Below are positions 49,814 through 58,723 of a DNA stretch of 64,000 bases, piece by piece; the first letter of the stretch is position 1; every line of letters starts with the position of its first letter. Made by a program: the position numbers and the translations under genes. The stretch is from Filimonas zeae. Lineage in GTDB: Bacteria; Bacteroidota; Bacteroidia; Chitinophagales; Chitinophagaceae. Below the pieces are notes generated by a model. The model saw only the letters and a program-made list of their open reading frames with translations. It did no database searches and was not told the DNA's origin. The stretch covers positions 744,001-808,000 of the forward strand of contig NZ_BMIB01000004.1 of assembly GCF_014641615.1 (NCBI RefSeq), read 5' to 3'.

Positions 49814-52072
49814 ATGGATCAAACACAAGCAAGCCTTTCAGAACCGACAATACCAAAGTACACACTGACCGAAGAACAGGAAAAGAAAGAAATTCTGCGG
49901 CACTACCGTGCTTTGCTACGAAGTTTACGGGCCAAACTGAAAAGAGGCGATAAGGAATTGGTGAGGCAGGCTTTTGAAATGGCTGCAGAAGCGCATAAAA
50001 CCATGCGCCGTAAAAGTGGTGAGCCCTATATTCTGCATCCCGTTGCTGTAGCCACCATTTGCGTGGAAGAAATAGGCCTTGGGGTACGCTCCACCATCTG
50101 CGCGCTTTTACACGATACGGTAGAGGATACCGATATTACCCTGGAAGACATTGAACGGGAGTTTGGTAATGAGATAGCCCGCATTGTAGACGGCCTTACC
50201 AAAATATCCAATGTAATTGACACCAACAGCAGCCAACAGGCGGAGAACTTTAAAAAGATATTGCTTACCCTTACGGATGATCCACGGGTAATTCTGATAA
50301 AACTGGCAGACAGACTGCACAACATGCGCACGTTGGATTACATGAAGCGCGAAAAGCAGCTGAAGATAGCCAGCGAAACCATTTGGGTATACGCCCCTCT
50401 CGCCCACCGTATGGGCCTGTATGCTGTGAAAACAGAAATGGAAGATCTGGCCATGAAGTACATGGAGCCACAGCAATACAAAGAGATAGCACGCAAACTG
50501 GCTGAAACCAAAAGAGAACGTACCCGCTACATTAACGAGTTTGTAAAACCACTGAAAGAGAAGCTTACCCGCGGCGGCTTTAACTTCGAAATATACGGAC
50601 GCCCCAAAAGCATACACTCTATCTGGAACAAAATCCGCAAAAAAGGAGTAGCCTTTGAGGAAGTATATGATCTGTTTGCCATACGTGTTATTCTCAACTC
50701 CCCTCCTGAAAGAGAAAAAGAAGATTGCTGGAAGGTATACTCTATGATTACAGATGAGTATAACCCCTCACCAGAACGTTTGCGCGACTGGCTCAGCAAC
50801 CCAAAAAGCAATGGTTACGAAGCCCTGCATACCACGGTAATGGGCCCGCAGGGTAAATGGGTAGAGGTGCAGATACGTACCAAGCGCATGAACGAGATTG
50901 CAGAAAAGGGCCTTGCCGCACACTATAAATACAAAGAAGGCAACAGCGATGAAGACCGCTTTGATAAATGGTTTGGACAAATCAGAGAGGTAATCAGCAA
51001 CCAGGATACAGACAGTGTAGACTTTCTGGAAGACTTTAAAACCAGCTTCCTGGCTGAAGAAATTTATGTGTACACGCCTAAGGGAGATGTAAAAATGCTT
51101 CCTATCGGCTCCACAGCGCTGGACTTTGCGTTTTCTATTCACTCCGCTATAGGCAGCAAATGTATTGGTGCCAAAGTAAACCATAAGCTGGTACCCATCA
51201 GCCATAAACTGCGCAGCGGCGACCAGGTAGAAATTATTACCAGCAACAAGCAAAAGCCTACAGAAGACTGGTTAAACATTGTTGTTACTGCCAAGGCCAA
51301 AAGCAAGATAAAAGACTCGCTGAAAGAAGACAAACGCGCCATTGCGGATGAAGGCAAATACATTCTGCAGCGTAAACTGGATGGCATGAGCGCAGGATTT
51401 CATCAGCACAACATTGAAGAACTGGTTACCTTCTATAAACTGCCTTCGCAGCTGGATCTCTTCTATAATATTGCTGTTAAGCAGATTGACCTGAAAGAGC
51501 TGAAGGAGTTTCACGTACTGGGCGATAAGCTGGAAGCACCTAAACCGGTAAAACCAGTAACAGAGGCCAAAACAGAAACCGAACACAAACAGGTTCCTAA
51601 AAAAGATTCAGAACTGATCATATTCGGCGAAAGCAGTGATAAAATTATGTACAGCCTGGCCAAATGCTGTAACCCCATACCGGGAGATGACGTATTTGGC
51701 TTTGTAAGCACCGGTAAAGGCCTGATAATACATCGCACCAACTGCCCCAACGCCACACAAATGATGGCCAACTATAGCCATCGTATTGTAAAAACCAAAT
51801 GGGCCAAGAATAAAGAAATCTCCTTCCTTACCGGTGTTAAAATCATTGGTATCGACGATGTGGGAGTTATTAATAAAATTACCAATATAGTCAGCGGAGA
51901 AATGCGTATCAACATTTCAGCGCTCACCATTGAATCCAAAGAAGGGCTTTTCCAGGGCTCCATCCGCATATTTGTACACGACAAAGAAGAGCTGGATGAA
52001 CTGGTAAACAGGCTTAAACAACTCAACGGAATACAAACAGTTGACCGTTTTGATACAGAAGAGTTGGGATAA
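49814..52072 (+). CDS. bifunctional (p)ppGpp synthetase/hydrolase (Rel/SpoT)
   Basis: A 752-residue Rel-type enzyme with HD hydrolase (about 55-200, with HPVAVATI and LLHDTVEDTD), synthetase (about 245-360, GRPKSIHSIWNKI and YDLFAIRVIL), TGS (about 400-460, VYTPKGDVKMLPIGSTALDFAF) and C-terminal ACT (about 675-750) domains, plus CCNPIPGDDVFGF between. The intact HD motif indicates that it can hydrolyse as well as make the alarmone. It controls the stringent response. Its start lies only 36 bp from the divergent ABC exporter. Confidence 0.95.
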   Translation: MDQTQASLSEPTIPKYTLTEEQEKKEILRHYRALLRSLRAKLKRGDKELVRQAFEMAAEAHKTMRRKSGEPYILHPVAVATICVEEIGLGVRSTICALLHDTVEDTDITLEDIEREFGNEIARIVDGLTKISNVIDTNSSQQAENFKKILLTLTDDPRVILIKLADRLHNMRTLDYMKREKQLKIASETIWVYAPLAHRMGLYAVKTEMEDLAMKYMEPQQYKEIARKLAETKRERTRYINEFVKPLKEKLTRGGFNFEIYGRPKSIHSIWNKIRKKGVAFEEVYDLFAIRVILNSPPEREKEDCWKVYSMITDEYNPSPERLRDWLSNPKSNGYEALHTTVMGPQGKWVEVQIRTKRMNEIAEKGLAAHYKYKEGNSDEDRFDKWFGQIREVISNQDTDSVDFLEDFKTSFLAEEIYVYTPKGDVKMLPIGSTALDFAFSIHSAIGSKCIGAKVNHKLVPISHKLRSGDQVEIITSNKQKPTEDWLNIVVTAKAKSKIKDSLKEDKRAIADEGKYILQRKLDGMSAGFHQHNIEELVTFYKLPSQLDLFYNIAVKQIDLKELKEFHVLGDKLEAPKPVKPVTEAKTETEHKQVPKKDSELIIFGESSDKIMYSLAKCCNPIPGDDVFGFVSTGKGLIIHRTNCPNATQMMANYSHRIVKTKWAKNKEISFLTGVKIIGIDDVGVINKITNIVSGEMRINISALTIESKEGLFQGSIRIFVHDKEELDELVNRLKQLNGIQTVDRFDTEELG

Positions 52073-52094
52073 AAGAATGTAGAGACTATTTTTG
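52064..52094 (+). promoter_or_regulatory. promoter of purA
   Basis: TTG (52064-52066), 20-bp spacer and TATTTTTG (52087-52094). An exact -7 box with good -33 spacing, 25 bp before the ATG. The -33 overlaps the end of the rel/spoT gene. Confidence 0.7.
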
Positions 52095-52119
52095 CCACTC
52101 AAAATAAACACACTCAATA

Positions 52120-53382
52120 ATGATTGATGTAATTCTGGGGCTGCAGTGGGGTGACGAAGGCAAAGGAAAAATTGTAGATTACTTTGCTCCCAACTACGAT
52201 ATTATTGCCCGTTTCCAGGGCGGTCCCAACGCAGGCCATACGTTGTATGTAGGTGATAGAAAGGTAGTATTACACCAGATACCTTCCGGAATCTTCCACC
52301 AAAACACTATCAACCTCATCGGTAACGGCGTAGTGCTGGACCCGGTTACACTGAAAAAAGAATGCGAAACGGTTGCTTCTTTTGGTATTGATGTAAAAAA
52401 GAACCTGTTTATTTCTGAAAGAACGAACCTGATTCTTCCTACACACCGCGCACTGGACAAAGCTTCTGAATCTTCCAAAGGCGATAGCAAAATCGGCTCT
52501 ACCTTAAAAGGTATCGGCCCAGCCTATATGGATAAAACAGGCAGAAACGCTATCCGCGTGGGTGACTTACTGGACAAGAGCTTTACCACCCAATATATCA
52601 AACTGCGCCTCAAGCATCAGAAACTGCTGGACAACTTCCATTTTAATGAAGACATTTCACAATGGGAAGAAGAGTTTTTTGAAGCAATTGAGTTTTTACG
52701 CACACTCAACATTGTAAATGGCGAGTACTTTATCAACAACCACATGGCTAATGGTAAAAAAGTACTGGCAGAAGGCGCACAGGGCAGCATGCTGGATATC
52801 GATTTTGGCACCTTCCCGTTTGTTACTTCTTCCAACACCATTTCTGCAGGCGTATGTAATGGCTTAGGCGTTGCTCCGCAAAAAATTAAAGAAGTACTGG
52901 GTGTTACCAAAGCGTATTGCACACGCGTAGGCGGCGGTCCGTTTCCTACCGAACTGCATGATGCTACCGGTGAAGAATTAAGAAAAATAGGCAGCGAATT
53001 TGGCGCTACTACCGGCCGTCCACGTCGTTGTGGCTGGATTGATCTGGTGGCACTGAAATATACCTGCATGATTAACGGTGTTACACAGGTAGTGATGACC
53101 AAAGCGGATGTACTGGATTCTTTCGAAGATCTGAAAGTATGTACTTCGTATAATGTAAACGGCGTTGAAAAAGCAGAAGTGCCTTTTCAGATGACCCGTG
53201 TAAATATTGATCCTGTTTACAAATCCTTCAAAGGATGGAATAGTGACTCCACTAAAATTAAGGATGCAGCAGCGATGACGGCAGATATGAAGTCTTATAT
53301 TCAGTTTATCAATGAGTATGTAGGCGCTCCAATCCGCTATGTATCAAATGGTCCGGGACGCGAGCAAATTATTCATTTATAA
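52120..53382 (+). CDS. purA: adenylosuccinate synthetase
   Basis: A 420-residue GTP-dependent enzyme that joins IMP and aspartate in AMP synthesis. LQWGDEGKGKIVDYF is the N-terminal loop with catalytic Asp and the phosphate-binding segment; GPNAGHT, GSTLKGIGPAY, GAQGSMLDIDFGTFPFVTSSN and GRPRRCGWID are further family motifs. Length is normal. Confidence 0.97.
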   Translation: MIDVILGLQWGDEGKGKIVDYFAPNYDIIARFQGGPNAGHTLYVGDRKVVLHQIPSGIFHQNTINLIGNGVVLDPVTLKKECETVASFGIDVKKNLFISERTNLILPTHRALDKASESSKGDSKIGSTLKGIGPAYMDKTGRNAIRVGDLLDKSFTTQYIKLRLKHQKLLDNFHFNEDISQWEEEFFEAIEFLRTLNIVNGEYFINNHMANGKKVLAEGAQGSMLDIDFGTFPFVTSSNTISAGVCNGLGVAPQKIKEVLGVTKAYCTRVGGGPFPTELHDATGEELRKIGSEFGATTGRPRRCGWIDLVALKYTCMINGVTQVVMTKADVLDSFEDLKVCTSYNVNGVEKAEVPFQMTRVNIDPVYKSFKGWNSDSTKIKDAAAMTADMKSYIQFINEYVGAPIRYVSNGPGREQIIHL

Positions 53383-53468
53383 TCCAGTCAGGCACTGAAT
53401 TTGAGGTGCTGAAATTTTTTTGCTGATTACAAAAACTCGTTGAAATTTTACGGAGTAATTTCAGGATT

Positions 53469-53942
53469 ATGGCAACAAAACCAGATAAAGAGAAAAAAAC
53501 TACAGGCCCCTCCGCAGCGGCAAAAAACAGTGAAGAAAAACCCTCTTCAAAAGCAAAAAAACAGCTGGAAGAAGATGAGGATGATGACTTTGAAGATGAT
53601 GATGAGGTAGAAACCAAATCACCAGCTAAAAAAGGTGCGAAAGCTGCTCCCAAAAAAACGAAGAACGAAGACGACGAGGATGACGATGATGATGACGACG
53701 ACGATGTAGAAGAAGATGACGATTGGAACAAGTCTGACGAAGACGATGACAATTGGGATCCTGACTTTGAAGAGTTTGACATTCCGAAGTCTAAAAACAA
53801 AAAGTCTGGCGGAAGCGGTAGTGGTAGCGGCAAAAAAGGTGAAGACGAGGATGACTTCAAATTAGACGAAGACTTTAAAGAGTTTGATCTCTTTAACGAC
53901 AGCGGTAGTAGCTATAACGATGATGATGACGACGACTTTTAG
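53469..53942 (+). CDS. highly acidic low-complexity protein
   Basis: A 157-residue protein made mainly of Asp, Glu, Lys, Ser and Gly. There is a Lys-rich start, a run of Asp/Glu near 70-95, a Gly/Ser linker (SGGSGSGSG) and a conserved-looking C-terminal block (EDDFKLDEDFKEFDLFND) ending in six Asp and Phe. It has no recognisable fold or signal peptide. Such sequences are predicted disordered. Codon use keeps a single frame over the whole length, and a downstream gene starts in its Asp codons, so I accept it as real. Inverted repeats CTGAAATT/AATTTCAG (53409-53464) precede its start. Function is unknown. Confidence 0.72.
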   Translation: MATKPDKEKKTTGPSAAAKNSEEKPSSKAKKQLEEDEDDDFEDDDEVETKSPAKKGAKAAPKKTKNEDDEDDDDDDDDDVEEDDDWNKSDEDDDNWDPDFEEFDIPKSKNKKSGGSGSGSGKKGEDEDDFKLDEDFKEFDLFNDSGSSYNDDDDDDF

Positions 53943-55236
53943 TACAAAAAGGTCAATAGCTGAATTCCCTGTAAATAATGTTACACTATTTAAGCAACAA
54001 ATGCTGTGCTGGGCCAACCAGTACAGCGTTTGTTGCTTTTTAGATAATAATGGGTATCAACATTCCGGCAATGCTTACGAATGCCTCGCAGCCGTAAATG
54101 CAGTGCACACCTTTATTCCGGGTGCTAACCAGGTACTGCCATCACTGAAAGCTTTTCTGAAAGACAACAAAGACTGGCTGTTTGGGCACTTCTGTTACAA
54201 CAGCACCCTTCCTGGTTACCAGCAGCAGGCTGCACATTTGCCGGAGCATGTGCAGTTTGCACCTGCATTTCTGTTTCAGCCGGAAACAGTAGCAGAACTA
54301 AAAAGTGATAAAGTAATCATCAGTACCCTGCTGGCCGATCCTCAATCAGTATACCTTACCATACTTAGCCAGCAGATACCTGAAGCTACCGCCCAAACCA
54401 GTATTGCAGTACAACCCCGCTTTACACGGGAGGCTTATCTGGAAACATTACAGCACATTCTGCAGCATATACAGCGGGGAGATTGTTATGAAATCAATTT
54501 CTGCCAGGAATTTTATGCACAGAACGTACAAATAGCCCCTTACCAGCTGTTTAAACGGCTTAATAACCTCTCACCCACCCCTTATGCTGCTTTTTATAAA
54601 TTACAGCACCAATACGCCCTCTGCGCAAGCCCGGAACGTTATCTCAAAAAGGAAGGCAACAAACTGATTTCACAGCCTATTAAAGGCACTGCCAAACGCA
54701 TTCCGGACAGTCCTGAAAAAGATGCAGAAGCGCGCGAAGCTTTGTATAACAGCCCTAAAGAAAGAAGTGAGAATGTAATGGTGGTAGATCTTGTACGGAA
54801 CGATCTTAGCCAGATATGCCACCCCGGAAGTGTTACCGTAGATGAACTGTTTGGCATTTACAGCTTTCCGCAGGTGCATCAGATGATATCTACCATCAGC
54901 GGAGAATTATTGCCCGGAAAAGATCTGGCAGATATACTGGAAGCCACCTTTCCTATGGGGTCTATGACGGGCGCACCCAAAAAACGGGTACTGGAACTAA
55001 CCAATCAGTATGAAAGAACCCAACGCAACCTGTATGCTGGTAGCATTGGATACATTAACCCCAACGGCGATTTTGATTTTAATGTGGTAATCAGGAGTAT
55101 ACTATATAACGAGGCAGATAATTACCTCAGCTACCACGTAGGTGGCGGCATTACCTTTTACAGTAATGCCGTTAAAGAATATGAAGAATGCCTGTTAAAG
55201 GCAAGCGCCATGAATAAAGTATTGGGAATGTTGTAA
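53920..55236 (+). CDS. pabB: aminodeoxychorismate synthase component I
   Basis: Three ATGs (53920, 53923, 53926) fall in the +1 frame of the polyaspartate codons of the preceding gene, so pabB overlaps that gene by 17-23 bp. The product is about 438 residues. GDCYEINFCQEF, ASPERYLKK, PIKGTAKR, VDLVRNDLS, FPMGSMTGAPKKR and YAGSIGYINPNG are chorismate-binding motifs. The Lys in PIKGT is characteristic of PabB, where anthranilate synthase has Ala. It makes the precursor of p-aminobenzoate for folate. No pabA partner is seen nearby. Confidence 0.9.
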   Translation: MMMTTTFSTKRSIAEFPVNNVTLFKQQMLCWANQYSVCCFLDNNGYQHSGNAYECLAAVNAVHTFIPGANQVLPSLKAFLKDNKDWLFGHFCYNSTLPGYQQQAAHLPEHVQFAPAFLFQPETVAELKSDKVIISTLLADPQSVYLTILSQQIPEATAQTSIAVQPRFTREAYLETLQHILQHIQRGDCYEINFCQEFYAQNVQIAPYQLFKRLNNLSPTPYAAFYKLQHQYALCASPERYLKKEGNKLISQPIKGTAKRIPDSPEKDAEAREALYNSPKERSENVMVVDLVRNDLSQICHPGSVTVDELFGIYSFPQVHQMISTISGELLPGKDLADILEATFPMGSMTGAPKKRVLELTNQYERTQRNLYAGSIGYINPNGDFDFNVVIRSILYNEADNYLSYHVGGGITFYSNAVKEYEECLLKASAMNKVLGML

Positions 55237-55241
55237 AAGAA

Positions 55242-56384
55242 CTAAGCCTTTACAACCGGAGTATTTGCAGGAGGAGCCAGTAACAAGTCAATACATTCCT
55301 GCAGAATGGCTTTCTTCTTGCTTTTAAACTCATCCATTTTCTCACTGGGTAAACGCATTTCATACGCCTCGCCCTGAGAAAGCTTCTTTTCAAATCCCGG
55401 ATTCAGCTTTTTAAATTCTGTGGGATCTATGGTAAGCGCTTTTGCTATTACCGAAGCACTGTACTTGCCAGATACAGAAATTACAGATGTTGCAGATAAA
55501 ACTGTATCAGACAATTTCTGCTGGCTGCCCATTAAGTAAGCAATGTTATCCTTCTGAATCAGCGTTTCCGCTGCTGTAAGCGTAGTCCATCCGCCACCAC
55601 CTTCAAAAATATAGTGGGCGCCAATGAATTTCTTAACATGCTTGCGGGTTTGCTCTGGCAAATAAGACTGCAATACCCAGAAATCACGGCTGCCCGATTT
55701 TCTGATTGCCTGTTTTACCCTGCCTACACCACCATTATAAGCTGCCACTACCAGTAACCAATCTCCAAACTCTGTATAAAGCTCATTAATCAGTTTACAG
55801 GCTGCATAAGTGCTTTTAGTAAAATCAGTACGCTCATCATTTGTACCACGGCCGGTTTTCAGCTTGTAACGTTTAGCCTCATCCGGCATTAACTGCCAGG
55901 GACCTACTGCTCCTGCACTGGAAATCAGCGTGCGACGTAAATGGCTTTCAATTACAGACAGATACTTCATTTCTACCGGAATATTGTTCTCCGTCAGAAT
56001 TCTGTCGTACAAATCAAAATAGGTTTTACCCCATTCCTTCATCTTACCAAATTCTTCTGATTCCTGCTTAATGTAAGATTCTACAAAAGCTACTGCCTTA
56101 GGATTCAATCTGAAAAAGCCGGGATTGGCTGCATCATAATCCTGTTTATCACCAAAAAGACTTTTAAACCCTTTTCCATTTGTAGCTGCCGCGCTGTCTT
56201 TGGAATTTTTATCGCCTTCATTATCATTACCGGCGATTCCTGAAAGATTGTTGTCGTACCCAAAAGACATAATCGTTAAACTGGTTAGCAACAACAACAT
56301 CGCGCCGGCTAAAGATCTGCCCATCAGTTTTCGATACGACATACCGAAGAGAAAAAACTGTTTGCCCTGCATTCTGTTTAGCAT
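55242..56384 (-). CDS. membrane-anchored lytic transglycosylase (SLT domain, MltD-like)
   Basis: A 380-residue protein with an N-terminal hydrophobic anchor (about 20-42, AGAMLLLLTSLTIMSFG) and an SLT domain at about 130-280. LSVIESHLRR holds the likely catalytic Glu; SSAGAVGPWQLMP and VVAAYNGGVGRV are further goose-lysozyme-type motifs. A LysM-like segment may follow (KALTIDPTEFKKLNPGF). It cleaves peptidoglycan glycan chains. It meets pabB tail to tail with a 5-bp gap. An alternative start is the ATG at 56372. Confidence 0.88.
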   Translation of the reverse strand: MLNRMQGKQFFLFGMSYRKLMGRSLAGAMLLLLTSLTIMSFGYDNNLSGIAGNDNEGDKNSKDSAAATNGKGFKSLFGDKQDYDAANPGFFRLNPKAVAFVESYIKQESEEFGKMKEWGKTYFDLYDRILTENNIPVEMKYLSVIESHLRRTLISSAGAVGPWQLMPDEAKRYKLKTGRGTNDERTDFTKSTYAACKLINELYTEFGDWLLVVAAYNGGVGRVKQAIRKSGSRDFWVLQSYLPEQTRKHVKKFIGAHYIFEGGGGWTTLTAAETLIQKDNIAYLMGSQQKLSDTVLSATSVISVSGKYSASVIAKALTIDPTEFKKLNPGFEKKLSQGEAYEMRLPSEKMDEFKSKKKAILQECIDLLLAPPANTPVVKA

Positions 56385-56453
56385 TTAAAATGAGAAAAAA
56401 TAAGTCAGCTATTTACGGACCTGCCACATCAGTTCGTTCGCCCCGACAAGAAA

Positions 56454-57896
56454 TTACTCCGCTCCGTTTACATGCATCAACCTTTTAGAAAGGCGCAGCA
56501 AAGTTACTTCATCCATTTGAGAAGTCATAACCTGCATACCAAAAGGCATGCCATTTGAATGTTTAAACAGAGGAAGGGATATTCCGGGTATTCCAACCAG
56601 GTTGGCGAATACTGTATAAATGTCAGCTAAGAACATTTCAATAGGGTCGTTGCTTTTCTCACCAAAGCGGAATGCCGGGGATGGCACAGTAGGGGAAAGG
56701 ATAGCATTATACTGACTGAAGATAGCCTGCGTTTTCTGCGAAAGTAATTGTCTAACCTGCTGAGCTTTAGTATAATAAGCATCATAATAACCAGCGCTTA
56801 ATACAAAGGTTCCCAGCATAATCCGGCGCTTCACTTCTTTACCAAAACCTTCGCTGCGGTTTTGCTTGTAGAAGACTGACAAATCATCACCTGCAGTACC
56901 TGAACGGTGGCCGAATTTCACCCCGTCGTAACGGGATAAATTGCTGCTAGCCTCAGCAGTTGTTAAAATATAGTAAGTGGGAACAACGTAGTCAAGTAAT
57001 TCAAAATCAACAGCTTCCACAGTATGCCCTTCAGCTGTTAATCTTTTCACAAAAGCCTCAAACGAAGCCTTTATTTCAGGGTCAAGACCGGGATGCTCCA
57101 GCGATTCTTTAAAATAAGCAAGCTTATAGATACCCTCATCCGGCTTGTTTAACGCAGCAGCGGAAGGCACAGGGGCATCATTTACAGTGCTGTCAAACTC
57201 ATCTGCACCGCTCATAACTTCCAGTACCCGCGCAATATCATCTACGTTAATACCGAAAATACCTATCTGGTCAAAAGAAGAAGCATAGGCAATAAGGCCA
57301 TACCGGGAGATACGCCCGTAAGAAGGTTTCAGGCCCAGAATTCCGCAGAAGTCGGCGGGTTGCCGTACAGAACCGCCGGTATCACTACCCAGGCTAACCA
57401 TACACAATCCGGCCTGCACCGCTACGGCAGAGCCACCGGAGGAGCCTCCGGGTACACGGCTGGTATCTGCTGCGTTCAGCACATTACCGTAAGCCGAGTT
57501 TTCATTGCTGCTTCCCATAGCAAACTCGTCACAGTTCTGACGGCCAATGATAATAGCCCCCTCATCCAGCAAATACTGAACAGCAGAAGCATTATAAATA
57601 GCCGTAAAACCTTCCAGAATGCGGGAAGAAGCGGAAAGCTTGTGTCCTTTAAAGCTGATAACGTCCTTAATTCCAATAACCACACCATGCAGTTTACCGG
57701 TCATCCCCTCCCTGCTACGCAGGTTGTCAAGGTAACGGGCACTCTCTACCGCTTCTGCGGAAAAAACTTCTACAAAAGCATTCAGGTGGCGGTTGGCTTC
57801 AATCTGCTCCAAATAATAATGAACGGCCTCTACACAGGTGGTAGTGCCGTTCACAAGAGCATTTTGATAGTCTTTGATACTGGAAAAGCGGAACAA
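56454..57896 (-). CDS. gatA: aspartyl/glutamyl-tRNA amidotransferase subunit A
   Basis: A 480-residue amidase-signature enzyme that generates ammonia for converting misacylated Glu-tRNA-Gln or Asp-tRNA-Asn. The Ser-Ser-Lys machinery is visible: K77 in VIGIKDVI, GGSSGGSAVAV at 150-160 and S176 in DTGGS. It lies 32 bp after tatA on the same strand and is probably co-transcribed. gatB and gatC are not in the window. Confidence 0.95.
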   Translation of the reverse strand: MFRFSSIKDYQNALVNGTTTCVEAVHYYLEQIEANRHLNAFVEVFSAEAVESARYLDNLRSREGMTGKLHGVVIGIKDVISFKGHKLSASSRILEGFTAIYNASAVQYLLDEGAIIIGRQNCDEFAMGSSNENSAYGNVLNAADTSRVPGGSSGGSAVAVQAGLCMVSLGSDTGGSVRQPADFCGILGLKPSYGRISRYGLIAYASSFDQIGIFGINVDDIARVLEVMSGADEFDSTVNDAPVPSAAALNKPDEGIYKLAYFKESLEHPGLDPEIKASFEAFVKRLTAEGHTVEAVDFELLDYVVPTYYILTTAEASSNLSRYDGVKFGHRSGTAGDDLSVFYKQNRSEGFGKEVKRRIMLGTFVLSAGYYDAYYTKAQQVRQLLSQKTQAIFSQYNAILSPTVPSPAFRFGEKSNDPIEMFLADIYTVFANLVGIPGISLPLFKHSNGMPFGMQVMTSQMDEVTLLRLSKRLMHVNGAE

Positions 57897-57928
57897 AGGC
57901 TAAAAAAGGTTTAAGTGGAGGGTAAGAA

Positions 57929-58129
57929 TTACTGTTGCGTTGCAGAAGGAGCTTTATCCTTCTCTTTCATGCCGTCTTCCAGTTCTTTCTTCACATTGTC
58001 TTTCGCATCGTTGAACTCACGGATACCTTTACCAAGGCCTCTCATGAACTCAGGAATCTTACGACCACCAAACAGCACCAGTACCACTACAGCAATCAGC
58101 AGTATTTCCTGAAAACCTAAATTACCCAT
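57929..58129 (-). CDS. tatA: twin-arginine translocase subunit TatA/TatE
   Basis: A 66-residue protein with one N-terminal helix (LGFQEILLIAVVVLVLFG), the hinge FGGRKIPEF, an amphipathic helix and a charged tail. This is the TatA layout; it forms the pore for folded-protein export. Its -7 box is at 58155-58162, about 25 bp upstream. gatA follows. Confidence 0.95.
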   Translation of the reverse strand: MGNLGFQEILLIAVVVLVLFGGRKIPEFMRGLGKGIREFNDAKDNVKKELEDGMKEKDKAPSATQQ

Positions 58130-58154
58130 ATAAGTATTTTTGAAAGATGAAAAA

Positions 58155-58162
58155 CAAAGGTA
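58155..58162 (-). promoter_or_regulatory. -7 box for tatA-gatA
   Basis: TACCTTTG on the minus strand, exact TAnnTTTG, 25 bp before the tatA ATG. Confidence 0.6.
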
Positions 58163-58177
58163 TTTACACGCAGGTTA

Positions 58178-58210
58178 ATAAAAAAGCGAAAGTTTAGGGT
58201 AACCCAAACT
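58178..58210 (-). terminator. terminator after rplS
   Basis: AGTTTAGGG (58191-58199) and CCCAAACT (58203-58210) form a stem with one bulged A; on the minus strand TTCGCTTTTTT follows. It lies 37 nt after the rplS stop. Confidence 0.55.
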
Positions 58211-58247
58211 CCCGCCATTTATAAAGTTCATCTGCAGTATAAAATAC

Positions 58248-58598
58248 TTAGAAACGCTTTTCTTTAATTCTGGCGCTTTTACCGCTACGCTCACGCAGGT
58301 AAAACAGTCTTGCACGACGTACTTTACCTACTTTATTCAGTTGCACAGAGTCAATGTTGGGAGAGAAGAAAGGGAATACTCTTTCTACACCAATCCCATC
58401 AGAGATTTTGCGTACAGTGAAGGTAGCAGTGGCACCAGTGCCCTGAGTTTTCAAAACGTCTCCGCGAAAGCTCTGGATACGCTCTTTACCACCTTCTACA
58501 ATTTTATAGTTAACGGTTATGTTATCGCCCGCTTTAAACTTAGGAAACTCTTTTTTAGAGCTCAGTTGCTCGTGTACAAATTGAACTGCTGCGTTCAT
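58248..58598 (-). CDS. rplS: 50S ribosomal protein L19
   Basis: A 116-residue protein with FKAGDNITVNYKIVEGGKERIQSFRGDV, ATFTVRKISDGIGVERVFPFFSPNIDSV and RRARLFYLRERSGKSARIKE, all diagnostic of bL19. Length is normal. Its -7 box at 58619-58626 is 20 bp upstream, giving a short leader. Confidence 0.97.
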   Translation of the reverse strand: MNAAVQFVHEQLSSKKEFPKFKAGDNITVNYKIVEGGKERIQSFRGDVLKTQGTGATATFTVRKISDGIGVERVFPFFSPNIDSVQLNKVGKVRRARLFYLRERSGKSARIKEKRF

Positions 58599-58618
58599 GA
58601 CTCAAAATTTAAGGACCG

Positions 58619-58626
58619 CAAAGGTA
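58619..58626 (-). promoter_or_regulatory. -7 box for rplS
   Basis: TACCTTTG on the minus strand, exact TAnnTTTG, 20 bp before the rplS ATG. Confidence 0.6.
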
Positions 58627-58723
58627 ATGATTTAATACAAAAATCAAAAGGAAAAATTCAAAAATAAACGGGTCCTGCTCTAATTTTTGTCTTTTAACCT
58701 TTGAGTTTGCCTGAAAAGGCAGT

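Noticed and set aside
53369..53860. Ser-rich ORF of 163 codons antisense to the acidic protein gene.
   Set aside because: It is the complement of Asp/Glu codons, which read as Ser and Phe on the other strand; the acidic gene is better supported.
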